DNA of 37,912 nucleotides, taken from positions 1 through 37,912 of IMG/VR virus record IMGVR_UViG_3300048833_000763. One strand, given 5' to 3'. Position numbers and translations under genes: made by a program. Positions 10,401 to 16,895 of this stretch are shown in pieces. The number at the start of each line of letters is the position of its first letter. Positions within the stretch are counted from its first letter, which is position 1. The DNA is from a virus. The notes beneath the pieces were generated by a model. It had not been told where the DNA came from. It did not search any database and was given only the letters and a program-made list of their open reading frames with translations.

Positions 10401-10903
10401 GTCTGCTCGGCAGAGAGATTCAGCACACGCGCCGCTTGGGCCACGCTGGTAAAGGTGTCGCGCGTTGCTTGCCCGGCGAGATTCGTGCCTTGCGTTGCCG
10501 CTGTGAGTCGCGAGTACGCGCCGCTGGTGCTGAGCACCTCCAGTCCGAGGCGGTCGATCTCACCGCGGACGAATGCCGTCTCCTGCGCCGCACGCGCCCC
10601 AAGCGAGGCAGTCATCGCCTGCCCAAGCCCGGTGACGGTGTTTGTGGTGGTCACAATGTCACGTGCCACACCGCGCACCGCAGCAAATCCACCCAGCGCA
10701 GCGGCAACACCCAGGGCGCCGGAGCGCAACCTGTTCAGATCACCCGATAGCCCAACGCTGGCCTGACCTGTGGCGCGGAAGTCGGTTTGCACCGCGCGGG
10801 CAGATTGCCCCACGTCGCGCTGTGCGCCGGATACCCGCTGCAGCGTGGGAACCACGCCCTGGGCGGTAGCGTTGATCCGGAGTGTGACGGTCTGATCAGT
10901 CAT
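4484..10903 (-). CDS. Tail tape measure protein, 2139 aa
   Basis: This scaffold determines tail length and is expected to fill the tail tube. Residues about 75-250 match the general pattern of the tape-measure N-terminal domain found in lambda-like and Mu-like siphophages (GTVQSEELKGQLGERLPGAF and QVTAEELLPKL motifs). Long alpha-helical Ala/Gln-rich stretches follow, with an extended Gly/Ala hydrophobic region at about 1030-1160 and a polyglycine linker near 1771-1786. Near residue 2048 there is a DGIAYLHQGEMVFP motif typical of tape-measure C-termini. It lies directly after the G/T chaperone pair and before the tail-tip genes, the canonical order. At 2139 residues it is much longer than lambda gpH (853), implying an unusually long tail if no large part is removed. 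Confidence 0.95.
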   Translation of the reverse strand: MTDQTVTLRINATAQGVVPTLQRVSGAQRDVGQSARAVQTDFRATGQASVGLSGDLNRLRSGALGVAAALGGFAAVRGVARDIVTTTNTVTGLGQAMTASLGARAAQETAFVRGEIDRLGLEVLSTSGAYSRLTAATQGTNLAGQATRDTFTSVAQAARVLNLSAEQTEGTLRALEQMISKGTVQSEELKGQLGERLPGAFRIAAEAMGVTQAELNKLLDTGQVTAEELLPKLSQRLDELYGAGARAAAELPAADFARLGNAITDLEAAIGNAGFMTTLAQGATGLTTALRDLVASGAIDTIATGIGALAVVSGVAVFSRLAQGSAAYMANLIQARAAQSAWAEMVATTDLRIAASSSARAATEAANSLQAARAAESRAAAQLADINRTMQVVQAARAQETAKLSLAAADQAAAQRTIAATSSMATLSAALRANEDATDRLSAARTRLTAISTELAALGRAQSGVLAQQTSAQIALATAQTASTTAGARQAGALAASTAAQGALAANTAANATRMGALATGMGLVATAGRGLFALMGGWVTVALGTAYGVYYLATQQTEAEKTSESLAAAIDKVRSSTGAMRDEAISAAAAEVQASEMRIAALEREIDVRARRAGQGIGQVGEAQDMFDAVSIESATTALAQLRPALQEARAEFELAKRGMTLESASAQIRNDVADMVASIDRFVPAGSVLRAFGIEIDLAGAKARAAFANQVGIDAFVADLTTQIGSMRERIADLQGGAEAVARLKLADLSIVNPEEAKRVEGLIAELAGLERQYKGMQVAPRELKKEVRDLTAAAREQEGALEQLARITRSLTADVATPAQRAWMDYEDALADITAATDAAVVASQALGEEGKPLVEIFRQQDAAVRAATVALDTNTASIERQKEAQRQANDVVGNLLASLEEEARLASMTTEQRRVEEIVLRAVADAKGRVNEETNESLALSPAMQESLRKQVAGLYEVIDAAHEARESTQASQRAWTDFGGDLVNAMSRGMRGVKDLFKDTLRDLAQQLAQSAVLRMMASAFGGSFPGLAAAAGAGGQQSMLGAMLGQGGNGGLLSLLGGGSTGGGLGATGLISGFGQFLGPLALLAGASTGNRGMGALGGAIGGFTFASSAAGAGLIGSGLAGAAGASGTILGAQLGSVVPVIGTIIGAVVGTLLAGAFEKNPLLRVRSSEFSGDRLSEGRAQSQLGNIFVRTEDLGRNAPESQEIADQIAQFDNLIASFLDEEQLAGVRERLSAVNDTFRDGSATMAEALDVRFAAILSEMSADVQEFVGAADTLEERVQRLADGLQIERIIDAGEITGSLTEVADFMAEYRQGTEDLGQTYARLMAGTQLYELALEMTGQAFDGTRMELIAFAADMVTAAGGLEQAAGLWNAYYETFYSESERLEIQIAQATERAAAMFTEAGLNLSDFTGDTGAAAFREMFESMLPTLSAEGVVEMLRLAEALGVLIDLSGQAGDAIGGVSTSLEELMAGVTERLAEFAPSLTFAERLQAIGTEMDALIATATELGASEAQLAQIRALSAAEMGAVLDEQAAAYRDYVGLVRGLNDELASAGGLSEYQREMQEIGRWTRQTTDALNAAARAAGMQAAAEQDLALAHEVASIRAAEAMARLQARGRDIVGQLFGSQLEQIDAQIAAMSGGISGWASDTAGGMSEVTQATDQAVQAQIAAQQRIRDWLDGVMASELSGLRPKDQLTEALALFERERAAAEGGDAEAAGRLPQLADQILRLGRDVYGSSRGFFDLRDSIIDRMREFADMVFEQPLPNPGGNSSTGGGGGGGGASGDLSALQAERERILSEQAAAERLALAQELTAVIRDMMSANERPLSEIEATLGFSMSDLVAELGVNLSDMTVATATQLAGIASAMGVELTDLAASVGISLGSLADAQSLLNDALESQIARLPAGQRDLLEPLLRNVEEAAALGDTAGVEAGIADMETAIALMAPELRDMLAPFFARIEPADPVTELGHLASLDATAGSSLAELQAHTFSLAGIESAVLALGGSLPLQPRGPLAPGGGTVTPPPGYAVGTSYVPSDGIAYLHQGEMVFPASVSDFFRREGIPILVPPPVNTSSAGVDPAPDALLRAVLTAMREQQSTLEKLVERVDRAESTLARVGDEHNRTLNRQIDSFRR

Positions 10904-10916
10904 GACCGGCAGACCG

Positions 10917-11728
10917 TCAGCGCTGTTTCTTCGCTGCAGCAGCGGCCTTCTGATTGCGCACGTTGGCCACGCACCGGCCCATGTAGCGCACGTCCCACGT
11001 CACACCGGCCCAATTCTTTTGCGGCAGCTCCAGCAGTTCGCAGGCGCTGCGGATCTCGGCGATCTCGATGCCCTGCCACCACACGCCGCCCATGCCGGCG
11101 CCGATTCCGCGAACAGTGCAGAGCTGAAACACGCGAACAGCGGTGAGATTGCAGGTCCATACGTCTACCACCAGTTCACGTTCGTCGTCGGGTGCGTTGT
11201 CCTCATCGCCGAGGCTGGTGACGACAGTGCCGTCATCGTCGCCCTCATCCTCAGTGCCGGCGTCCTCGCGGGCGTTCGGCACACGGTCGCCGGAGAGGAT
11301 CAGCGCCGCTTCTTCGAGTTTCCCTGGCGGCCTTCGCCGATGCTGGCCAGGTAGTCTTCCCAGATGGCGTTGCGCACTACGGCGCCGTACTGGTTCTGAG
11401 CCAGCCATTGGTGCGGCGTCTGTCCAGGCTCCAGTGGCAGACCCTGAATGTCCGGTACCAGCATGGCGAATCGCTCCGCGGACGTGATTTCGCCCGCCTC
11501 GACCTGTGCGTCCAGCTTTTCGGCATCGTCTTGGCTGTGCAGCACAAACTGGCAATCCACAGTGCCGTCCAGCACCACCGGTGCGCGCTGGGCGACCGGA
11601 ATGCGGGTGTCGGGTTTGGGCCAGAGGAGCGTGACTGGGCGGGTGATGGTTTGAACTGCGTTGACCTTGAGCACTGGCGGTAGTCCTGTGTTTGCGGTGG
11701 TTTTTTGGTTAGCGGCGGTGATAGACAC
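10917..11728 (-). CDS. Tail assembly chaperone G-T fusion made by -1 frameshift, 270 aa
   Basis: The upstream ORF (11728 to stop at 11300-11302) encodes a 142-aa G-type chaperone. It contains the heptamer GGGAAAC read as G-GGA-AAC at codons 136-137. A -1 slip there continues as LEEAALILSG... to the stop at 10917, adding 133 residues: an acidic linker (EDEGDDDG) and a Cys/Trp-containing domain like DUF1799-type T extensions. This arrangement directly before the tape measure is the conserved G/GT organisation of long-tailed phages; the fusion recruits major tail protein to the tape measure. The T part has no good independent start, supporting frameshift expression. Confidence 0.85.
11300..11728 (-). 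CDS. Tail assembly chaperone G, 142 aa (unshifted product)
   Basis: This is the abundant zero-frame product. The upstream limit is a GTG at 11726-11728, which has no Shine-Dalgarno and sits against a GC hairpin (11730-11750). An alternative GTG at 11672-11674 has AGGA nine bases upstream and would give 124 aa; I cannot decide between them. The body contains a PVTLLWP strand and a helical, acidic middle (DDAEKLDAQVEAGEITSAE), typical of gpG-like chaperones that coat the tape measure before tail-tube polymerisation. The C-terminus after the slippery site is just SKKRR. Neighbours are the major tail protein upstream and the tape measure downstream. Confidence 0.8.
   Translation of the reverse strand: MSITAANQKTTANTGLPPVLKVNAVQTITRPVTLLWPKPDTRIPVAQRAPVVLDGTVDCQFVLHSQDDAEKLDAQVEAGEITSAERFAMLVPDIQGLPLEPGQTPHQWLAQNQYGAVVRNAIWEDYLASIGEGRQGNSKKRR
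11318..11324 (-). promoter_or_regulatory. Programmed -1 ribosomal frameshift slippery site GGGAAAC
   Basis: On the minus strand the heptamer GGGAAAC has the X-XXY-YYZ form and is correctly phased (G GGA AAC) at codons 136-137 of the G ORF. The zero-frame stop follows six codons later and the -1 frame stays open for 133 codons with sensible protein sequence. GGGAAAC-type sites are known at the G/T junction of other siphophages. No strong downstream pseudoknot was assessed. Confidence 0.85.
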
Positions 11729-11729
11729 C

Positions 11730-11750
11730 GGGGCCGGCGAACCGGACCCC
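11730..11750 (-). other. GC hairpin with TTCG loop before tail chaperone
   Basis: The minus strand reads GGGG-T-CCGG-TTCG-CCGG-CCCC. This forms an eight-pair stem with one bulged T and a UUCG loop. It lies in the 53-base gap between the major tail protein and the chaperone G ORF, immediately before the first possible GTG. There is no following U-run, so a standard terminator is unlikely. It may damp expression of the chaperone relative to the major tail protein or block the first GTG. Confidence 0.5.
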
Positions 11751-11781
11751 GATTGTTTGGCGCACCGCCACGCCTAACTCG

Positions 11782-13074
11782 TTATGCCGCGATGGTGAAG
11801 GTGACCTCCTTGGTGGCCACCAGCGGCGTCGGGGTCGTGTCGTCGGTGGCGGAGATCTCCACCGTGTACGAGCCCACCTCGCCATCGGCCGGCGTGCCAG
11901 TGACCGCGCCGGTACCAGCGTTGAGCGTCAGACCGGTCGGCAGCGCGCCGCTCTCGATCGCCCAGGCCAACGTGCCGACGTAGTCGCCGGAGGCGACCAG
12001 GCCACTGGTGTACGCGACCTCCTCGGTGCCGTTCGCCAGCGTGCCGCGCAACGCGAACGTGTTGTCGCCGAAGCCGACGAAAAGCTCATCGTTGCCGGCG
12101 CTCGATGCCAGGCAGCGGCCCTTGATCTCCCAGCCCTTGTCGCCGTTGATGTCGACGCGGGTGACGGTCTCGATCTTGCCGCGACAGCCGAGCACGCTGT
12201 AGAGGCCAACGCGGGTGTCGGACTCCCACAGGTACCAATCGAGCTCGATGAAGATGCCGTGCCGGCGCACGTACTCCGGGTTGAAATCGTCCGTGAGATC
12301 GGTTTCCGCGACCCTCCACGTGAACGTGCCCTTGCGGTTGACCGTGGTCTGGCTCTTGTCGGTGTATTCGTTGTAAGCGGGCGAGTTGCCCAAATCCACC
12401 TGCAGCAGCTTTGACCAGGTCGCCGTCCACGCAAGCGGCGTGTCATCCGTGCTCGCCGTGCCACCGCGAACAAGCGTGCGGACGCGACAGCGCGAGTTCT
12501 TCTTGCTCGCGACTACCGGCGTCTTCGTCGGCAGCGTGACGCTCGGCGGCGTGCTCTCTTCGACGTCGCTCGTCAGCTCGCCCAGCAACGAGGCCTGGCC
12601 GCTGAATCGCTGACCGATCTCCATCTTGAGCGAGGCGATGTCGACACGGATGTCGTTGCCCTTGATCAACTCGCGCGTGTGGCACCAGTGCCCGGTGATG
12701 ACCGGGATCGACTGGCTGATCGGGTTGTAGCGCGTCAGCGCGCCGGACACGCTCTTGGTCGGCGTCATGCCCGCCGGACGCAGCAGGATGGCCGCCCAGG
12801 CGTCGCTATTTGTCGCCTGGCCGGGCTCAGCAGGAGCCCACAACTCGAACAAGCCCGAGATCGAAACGCGACCGTTAGCCAGCGCGAAATCATCGTGGCC
12901 GAGGTAGGGCTTGTCTTCCGGGCGCTCGATCACGTCATAGTCGATCTGCGACTGACCGTCGAACAGGCGGAATCCGTCCGTCGCCGGTGAGACTGCCTCG
13001 GGCGTGCCCTCGGCAGCCTGTACCTTCAGCAGGACGGTCCGCTTCTTGAAAAAGTCCAGGTTGGGCTGGGGCAT
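11782..13074 (-). CDS. Major tail tube protein with C-terminal Ig-like domain, 430 aa
   Basis: The ATG at 13072-13074 has a good AAGGAG site upstream. The N-terminal 340 residues resemble major tail proteins of Mu-like siphophages: a short basic start, then a long beta-rich body with GVFIELDWYLWESD-like strands. Residues about 353-430 form a putative Ig/He_PIG-type domain, recognised by ALPTGLTLNAGTGAVTGTP followed by SYTVEISATDD. Such domains decorate the tail surface in many siphophages and may bind host surface sugars weakly. The gene stands in the normal place, after the tail terminator and before the G/T chaperones. Identification as tube protein is from size, order and domain add-on. 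Confidence 0.85.
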   Translation of the reverse strand: MPQPNLDFFKKRTVLLKVQAAEGTPEAVSPATDGFRLFDGQSQIDYDVIERPEDKPYLGHDDFALANGRVSISGLFELWAPAEPGQATNSDAWAAILLRPAGMTPTKSVSGALTRYNPISQSIPVITGHWCHTRELIKGNDIRVDIASLKMEIGQRFSGQASLLGELTSDVEESTPPSVTLPTKTPVVASKKNSRCRVRTLVRGGTASTDDTPLAWTATWSKLLQVDLGNSPAYNEYTDKSQTTVNRKGTFTWRVAETDLTDDFNPEYVRRHGIFIELDWYLWESDTRVGLYSVLGCRGKIETVTRVDINGDKGWEIKGRCLASSAGNDELFVGFGDNTFALRGTLANGTEEVAYTSGLVASGDYVGTLAWAIESGALPTGLTLNAGTGAVTGTPADGEVGSYTVEISATDDTTPTPLVATKEVTFTIAA

Positions 13075-13077
13075 AAC

Positions 13078-13272
13078 TTACTCCTTGCGGCTACGACGGA
13101 TGCGGCGCGGCGCCGCGGTGGGTTTGGTCTTTGTGGGTGCGGCCGGCGTTGCGGCTGGCGCGGCGATCGGCGCAACAGGCGCAGGCACATCGGGCACCAG
13201 CACGCCGCCCTCGTAGCGCCAGCCACACTGGCCGCTCGACGGGAATGGCATGTCGCGCATCGGGTCTTTCAT
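13078..13272 (-). CDS. Small Pro/Ala/Lys-rich protein, 64 aa
   Basis: The ATG (13270-13272) overlaps the stop of the tail terminator as ATGA. The N-terminus has FPSSGQCGWRYEGGVLVPDV and the C-terminal half is a low-complexity Pro/Ala/Thr/Lys tail that ends RRIRRSRKE. I do not recognise a family. Similar small, basic, proline-rich proteins often precede the major tail gene in Mu-like siphophages. Its stop is only three bases from the major tail ATG, and the AAGGAG of the latter lies in its last codons, so it is at least translated through. Confidence 0.65.
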   Translation of the reverse strand: MKDPMRDMPFPSSGQCGWRYEGGVLVPDVPAPVAPIAAPAATPAAPTKTKPTAAPRRIRRSRKE

Positions 13273-13697
13273 GACATCTCCTGGTCGCGGTAGTCGCAGC
13301 CGAAAATCACCTGGCGCGTGAGGTGGCCGCCGAGGTAGGCATCGGAGCCGCTGTTGGATACCCACAGCGGTTCAAACGGTGCCGGGGGCGACCAGTCGCG
13401 CAAGTGCGATCGCACCTGGCGTTCGAGCAGCGTCATCGCCGGCACGCCGGCACTGGCGCTGGCATCTGCGACCCAGAGGACAACGACGAGCGAAACGGAC
13501 ATCGGTTGCGCGTACGCATCGGTGTAGTCCGCGGGCCGGCGGCCGCGCTCTTGCGACACGACAAACGCGGCCGGAGTCGCGCGGGGCGGAACCTTGAGTG
13601 CCTGTTCCAACGCGGCCGAACCGTCCACCAGGCGCAGCGCGTCCAGCGTGCGCAGGCGCTCGATGGCGAGCTCTACGGGAAACGGCCCGGCGAGCAT
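13269..13697 (-). CDS. Tail terminator / Mu gp37-like protein, 142 aa
   Basis: It starts at an ATG whose last base is shared with or adjacent to the DUF1320-like gene's stop. The protein has the length and pattern of phage tail terminator or tail completion proteins (Mu gp37-like): an N-terminal helix with LRTLDALRLVDGSAALEQAL, a central strand pair AAFVVSQERG and VSLVVVLWVADASA, and a C-terminal segment ending in a CDYRDQEMS tail. It should cap the tail tube and join tail to head. Its place after DUF1320 and before the tail tube gene matches Mu order. Confidence 0.75.
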   Translation of the reverse strand: MLAGPFPVELAIERLRTLDALRLVDGSAALEQALKVPPRATPAAFVVSQERGRRPADYTDAYAQPMSVSLVVVLWVADASASAGVPAMTLLERQVRSHLRDWSPPAPFEPLWVSNSGSDAYLGGHLTRQVIFGCDYRDQEMS

Positions 13698-14218
13698 CAG
13701 TAGTCCCTCAGCGTGTCAGCCGAGAACACGCGCTCGGGCGCGCAGTACTCCGGCATGCCGCTGCTGGCGGGCGGCAGTGGATCACTGGCGCCCAGGGAGA
13801 ATTTGCCGTCGCGCGTCAGCTCCAGGAAGCGGATCGCATCCTTGTAGTCGCGCACGACTGGATCAGTTTCTTCGCGGGTGCCGACGCGGTCTTTGCTAAG
13901 CAGATAGCGCGCGATCTGCCGCGCCCACACGGTGACGATGCCGGGAACCGGCGAGAGCGGCAGCGTGTAAGGCGTCGGCTTGCGCAGCGACAGATAGCCG
14001 TCGATCACGCCATCGGCGTCAGTCAGCGCCTTGTTGACATGCGCCAGCGCTTGGTCGGCGATCGCGACGTCGGCCGGATCGAACGCGCTGCGATCGTGCG
14101 CGCGCAGCGTGGCCTCCATCAGGTCTTCCGCGACCACCGGATAGCGGTCTGGCGTGCAGAGCTGCGCCAGCTCGCGAGTGAGCTTGGATTCGGCCAGTTG
14201 GGCGGGCGTGCAGTACAT
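13697..14218 (-). CDS. DUF1320 (Mu gp36-like) neck protein, 173 aa
   Basis: The ATG at 14216-14218 overlaps the previous TGA (TGATG). The sequence MYCTPAQLAESKLTRELAQL followed by AIADQALAHVNKALTDADGVIDGYL and SPVPGIVTVWARQIARYLLS matches the well-conserved DUF1320/Mu gp36 pattern: an N-terminal three-helix segment with aspartates, a proline turn, and a helix that packs at the head-tail connection. The family is a head-tail adaptor in Mu-like and HK97-like phages. The C-terminal part is variable and ends with an ADTLRDY tail. Confidence 0.85.
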   Translation of the reverse strand: MYCTPAQLAESKLTRELAQLCTPDRYPVVAEDLMEATLRAHDRSAFDPADVAIADQALAHVNKALTDADGVIDGYLSLRKPTPYTLPLSPVPGIVTVWARQIARYLLSKDRVGTREETDPVVRDYKDAIRFLELTRDGKFSLGASDPLPPASSGMPEYCAPERVFSADTLRDY

Positions 14219-14505
14219 CAGACGGCCTCGGGGCCGACGTGCGGCAGCAGCATCCACCACTCGCCCGTGCGGGCAAGCGATGCCGCCTTGCCAAACACCT
14301 GGCGTTTGATGTCGTTGCGCCGCGATTGGGCGACAAACATCAAGGGTCCGCGGCGCTCCAGCGGCTGCAGGTAAGTGCCCTTGTCGGGGCTGCCGACAAG
14401 CACATGCGCCCCTTCGGGCGGCAGCGCCTCAGCGAACGGCCGCCACAGGAAATCCCCCTCGGCGCTGGGTTGGAACGGGCCGACAACGGGTACGGCGGTA
14501 CGCAT
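14218..14505 (-). CDS. Hypothetical late protein, 95 aa
   Basis: The ATG at 14503-14505 overlaps the stop of the two-TM protein (TGATG). It is compact and mixed alpha/beta, with a Trp-rich end (TGEWWMLLPHVGPEAV), no TM segment and no signal peptide. I do not recognise the family. It lies between a small membrane protein and the DUF1320 neck gene, in a strictly coupled structural operon, so a minor virion or assembly role is plausible but unproven. Confidence 0.65.
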   Translation of the reverse strand: MRTAVPVVGPFQPSAEGDFLWRPFAEALPPEGAHVLVGSPDKGTYLQPLERRGPLMFVAQSRRNDIKRQVFGKAASLARTGEWWMLLPHVGPEAV

Positions 14506-14696
14506 CAGATCAGCACCCGGGCGAGCCAGCAGAGCACATAGGCATACGCCCAGCACCAGACCGCCTTGAGGACACCGGGCAACAAGAGCGCGACCTGCAC
14601 AAACAACAACAGGAGCAAGAGGAACGTCGCTACTACCAATACCGACGCCCAGCCTCCGCGGTGATCCAGCCAGTCAAAGAGATTGAGCCGGTCCAT
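14505..14696 (-). CDS. Small two-TM membrane protein, 63 aa; possible holin
   Basis: The ATG at 14694-14696 overlaps the preceding TAA (TAATG). Residues about 17-40 are strongly hydrophobic (ASVLVVATFLLLLLLFVQVA) and a second hydrophobic segment spans about 43-62 with Trp, Tyr and Cys. The N-terminus (MDRLNLFDWLDHRGG) is soluble. Size and topology fit small holins or pinholins, which a SAR endolysin would need, and no obvious holin is present in the lysis cassette. Its place inside the head-tail operon is unusual for a holin. The functional idea is inference only. Confidence 0.65.
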   Translation of the reverse strand: MDRLNLFDWLDHRGGWASVLVVATFLLLLLLFVQVALLLPGVLKAVWCWAYAYVLCWLARVLI

Positions 14697-15409
14697 TACT
14701 TGCCGACCTTCTTACCGCCGCCGAACGTGCCCGGCGTCAGCGGCTGCGTCGCACGGCCGCTCGTCATGATGAAGTGCAGCAGGCTGCGCTCCGCCAGCTG
14801 GGCCATGTCGGACGCCCAATAGCCGCGGGCGAGCACCTTTTTGGCCAGGTTGACCAAGTCATCGTTGACGGCGAAAGCGTCCGGGATTTCGTCGCCCATC
14901 CGTACGCTGCCCTCGTCGTTAAGGTACACGCGGAATGCAGGCCAGGCGAAACCCTTGCGAGTGCCGCCGAGCATGCCGTTGCTGAAGCGTGCGTTGCTGC
15001 AGTTGGTGCCGATCTGCAGGCGCTGCTCTGCCGTCAGCGTGGGCACCTTCAGGGCGTCTTGGATGAAGATCCACGGTTGGGCGGACCGGGCGGCGCCCCA
15101 GCGGCGCGTCGGCTCGTCGTCCGACGCCAGCGCGGTCGCGATCGCGTCATCCCAGGCACGGATGCGCACGGCGCCATCGCTGCGCGGTGCGGTCATGCCG
15201 TCCGCCAGGTAGACGATGCCAGTGACATTGCCGCCAGCACGCTGCACCTGGTCAGGAATGGCCTGGTCGAGCTGCCAGCCGAGTTCGGTGAGGCGCAGGG
15301 CGATCATCTGCACCTGGCTCAACCGGTCATTGATGGCGCCGAGCAGATCGGCGGGCGAGTTGAAGATCGCCTGCAGCTCACGCGCCTGGGTTTGGGTGAC
15401 TTGGTCCAT
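14696..15409 (-). CDS. Hypothetical late structural-region protein, 237 aa
   Basis: The ATG at 15407-15409 shares a base with the TAA of the preceding gene (TAATG). The N-terminal 60 residues are helical (DQVTQTQARELQAIFNS, DRLSQVQMIALRLTELGW), followed by a mixed region containing ARGYWASDMAQLAERSLLHF and a Gly/Lys-rich C-terminus (FGGGKKVGK). I do not recognise a family. It stands between the Pro-rich capsid-region protein and the neck genes, so it may be a minor head or connector protein. Confidence 0.7.
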   Translation of the reverse strand: MDQVTQTQARELQAIFNSPADLLGAINDRLSQVQMIALRLTELGWQLDQAIPDQVQRAGGNVTGIVYLADGMTAPRSDGAVRIRAWDDAIATALASDDEPTRRWGAARSAQPWIFIQDALKVPTLTAEQRLQIGTNCSNARFSNGMLGGTRKGFAWPAFRVYLNDEGSVRMGDEIPDAFAVNDDLVNLAKKVLARGYWASDMAQLAERSLLHFIMTSGRATQPLTPGTFGGGKKVGK

Positions 15410-15834
15410 TACTTGGTTGCCTTTTTCGGCTTCGTGGGTTTGGCGACCGGGGCCGTGGACACAGCCTCACCAGCCGGAGGCGTCGTGCCTCCGGCCGGCT
15501 CGGTGGTGACAGCGGCGCCGCGGTCACCGGTACCGGCCTCGCTTATCGCCGGCTCGCTCTCGGGGTGATTCGTGGGCGAAGGGCTGCTCTCGCCATCGCC
15601 GGCCGGAGGCGTCGTGCCTCCGGCCGGCTCAGTCGTAGTCGCAGTGGTGTTCGTGGCCGGCGGCGTGTCGCCGTCGCCCTGGGGATTCGTCAGCACCGGC
15701 ACCGGCACCGCCTTGACGTTGCCACCGCGCTCCTGCTCGGCAGCGATAGCCGCTGGCAGCTCGATCTCGCCGCCGCGATAGACGCGCCCGGCGAACTTGA
15801 TGGGGCTTAGTACGGTGCAGCGGACGGTGGACAT
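15409..15834 (-). CDS. Capsid-region protein with low-complexity repeat tail, 141 aa
   Basis: I start it at the ATG 15832-15834, which has GGAG upstream; an upstream TTG would add ten residues. The first 50 residues (MSTVRCTVLSPIKFAGRVYR, then GGEIELPAAIAAEQERGGNVK) form a small beta-type domain seen after the major capsid gene in many tailed phages. The remainder is Pro/Thr/Gly/Ser-rich with two identical TEPAGGTTPPAG segments encoded by a 30-bp direct repeat, ending in KPTKPKKATK. The function is unknown; a virion-associated role is plausible from its position immediately downstream of the capsid gene. Confidence 0.7.
   Translation of the reverse strand: MSTVRCTVLSPIKFAGRVYRGGEIELPAAIAAEQERGGNVKAVPVPVLTNPQGDGDTPPATNTTATTTEPAGGTTPPAGDGESSPSPTNHPESEPAISEAGTGDRGAAVTTEPAGGTTPPAGEAVSTAPVAKPTKPKKATK
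15473..15503. repeat. First copy of hairpin-forming direct repeat
   Basis: This segment begins GCCGGAGGC-GTCGT-GCCTCCGGC, a perfect nine-bp inverted repeat with a five-base loop, then CGGCTC. It recurs almost identically 130 bp away (15603-15633). Both copies lie in the coding sequence and encode TEPAGGTTPPAG, so selection on the protein or slippage could explain them. Confidence 0.8.
15601..15633. repeat. Second copy of hairpin-forming direct repeat
   Basis: This copy has a perfect ten-bp stem, GGCCGGAGGC and GCCTCCGGCC, around the loop GTCGT (15611-15615). It is about 30 bp of near identity with the copy at 15473-15503. The two could recombine and delete the 130 bp between them in frame-disrupting fashion (130 is not a multiple of three). 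Confidence 0.8.
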
Positions 15835-15904
15835 CGGTGACTCCGGCGGTGGGTCGGTGATCAAGGGGCGGGCAATCCGCCCGCCCCATGGGCTTTGCGC
15901 GCGC

Positions 15905-16861
15905 TCAGGCGTGCGGCAGACCTGCGTCCTTGATCAGGTAGGCCGCGGTCATGCCGGACAGCACCGGGGTCATGTCCGACGAGACGCCGTAGACCCAGCT
16001 CTTGGTGCTGTTGTCCCAGTACGGCACCTCGACCAGGGGCATGCCCTCGATCGCGTAGGTGTAGCCGTACGCCGGCTCCTCGTTGTTGGCGCCAGCGTCG
16101 CTGCCAGCGGCGGCGTACGCCAGGACGACATCGGCGCCCCAGACATCGCTCAGGGCGTCCGCGTCATCGGCGACGGTTGCGGCGCCGACAACAATGTTGT
16201 CGACCTCGAAAACCTCGCGAAGCGTGTCGAGCGTCACTTTGCGCAGTGCCGCGTTGGACGTGCGCCCGATCAGATCGTCGTGGTTCTTGAGGCAGCGCAA
16301 CGCCTTGGCGCTGATCATCATCGTGTTCGGGTACATCCCGATGCTCGCGCGGATCGCCTCGCGGCCGGTCATCACATCGTCAACCGGATCCGATGAGGAC
16401 GGGTGCGACCAGCGGTCGGTGCTCGTCAGCGTGATCTTGTGGTCGGTGTCGTAGTTGCTCGCGTTGGTCGCGATGCCTGCGCATTCCACCTCGTGTTCCA
16501 GATCGAGCACGCGCATCACCGTGTTGACGGCGCGCGAGCCCAGGTTGATGCCTGGTACCGCTGCAGCGTCAACGCCCAGCTCACGGGGCACCACGGCCTC
16601 AAGCGCGCGGGGAACGACGGCGTAAGGGGCGCCCGAGTAGCCGAAGCGGATGCGCTTGGTGGCAGTGCCCGGCGCACGCTTCGACGAGTACTGCCGAAAC
16701 GATTCCTTGCCGAACTGGATCACCTGGCCGCCGTAGGCCGCGACGTAGGCAATGGGGAACAACATGCGGGCGATGAGGCCCGCCTGACGATAGCCGCGGG
16801 CGTGCTGCGACAGGATCGGATCGATCACACGCGCCTGAGCGGGGGTTTGCTGACCAGACAT
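15905..16861 (-). CDS. Major capsid protein, 318 aa
   Basis: The ATG at 16859-16861 follows GGAG. The protein has the size and position of the major head subunit: after protease/scaffold I and the DUF2190 cement gene, before neck genes. Features resembling a common phage capsid group are the QARVIDPILSQHARGYRQ start, GLIARMLFPIAYVAAYGGQVIQFG, and GREAIRASIGMYPNTMMISA, an HK97-fold-like capsid pattern. Internal DTDHKITLTSTDRWSH and the C-terminal DAGLPHA fit the same group. Assembly would use the upstream protease/scaffold. Identification is by order and general pattern. Confidence 0.88.
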   Translation of the reverse strand: MSGQQTPAQARVIDPILSQHARGYRQAGLIARMLFPIAYVAAYGGQVIQFGKESFRQYSSKRAPGTATKRIRFGYSGAPYAVVPRALEAVVPRELGVDAAAVPGINLGSRAVNTVMRVLDLEHEVECAGIATNASNYDTDHKITLTSTDRWSHPSSSDPVDDVMTGREAIRASIGMYPNTMMISAKALRCLKNHDDLIGRTSNAALRKVTLDTLREVFEVDNIVVGAATVADDADALSDVWGADVVLAYAAAGSDAGANNEEPAYGYTYAIEGMPLVEVPYWDNSTKSWVYGVSSDMTPVLSGMTAAYLIKDAGLPHA

Positions 16862-16895
16862 TGATTACTCCAGTTGCCGGCAATGCCGGTCAGTT

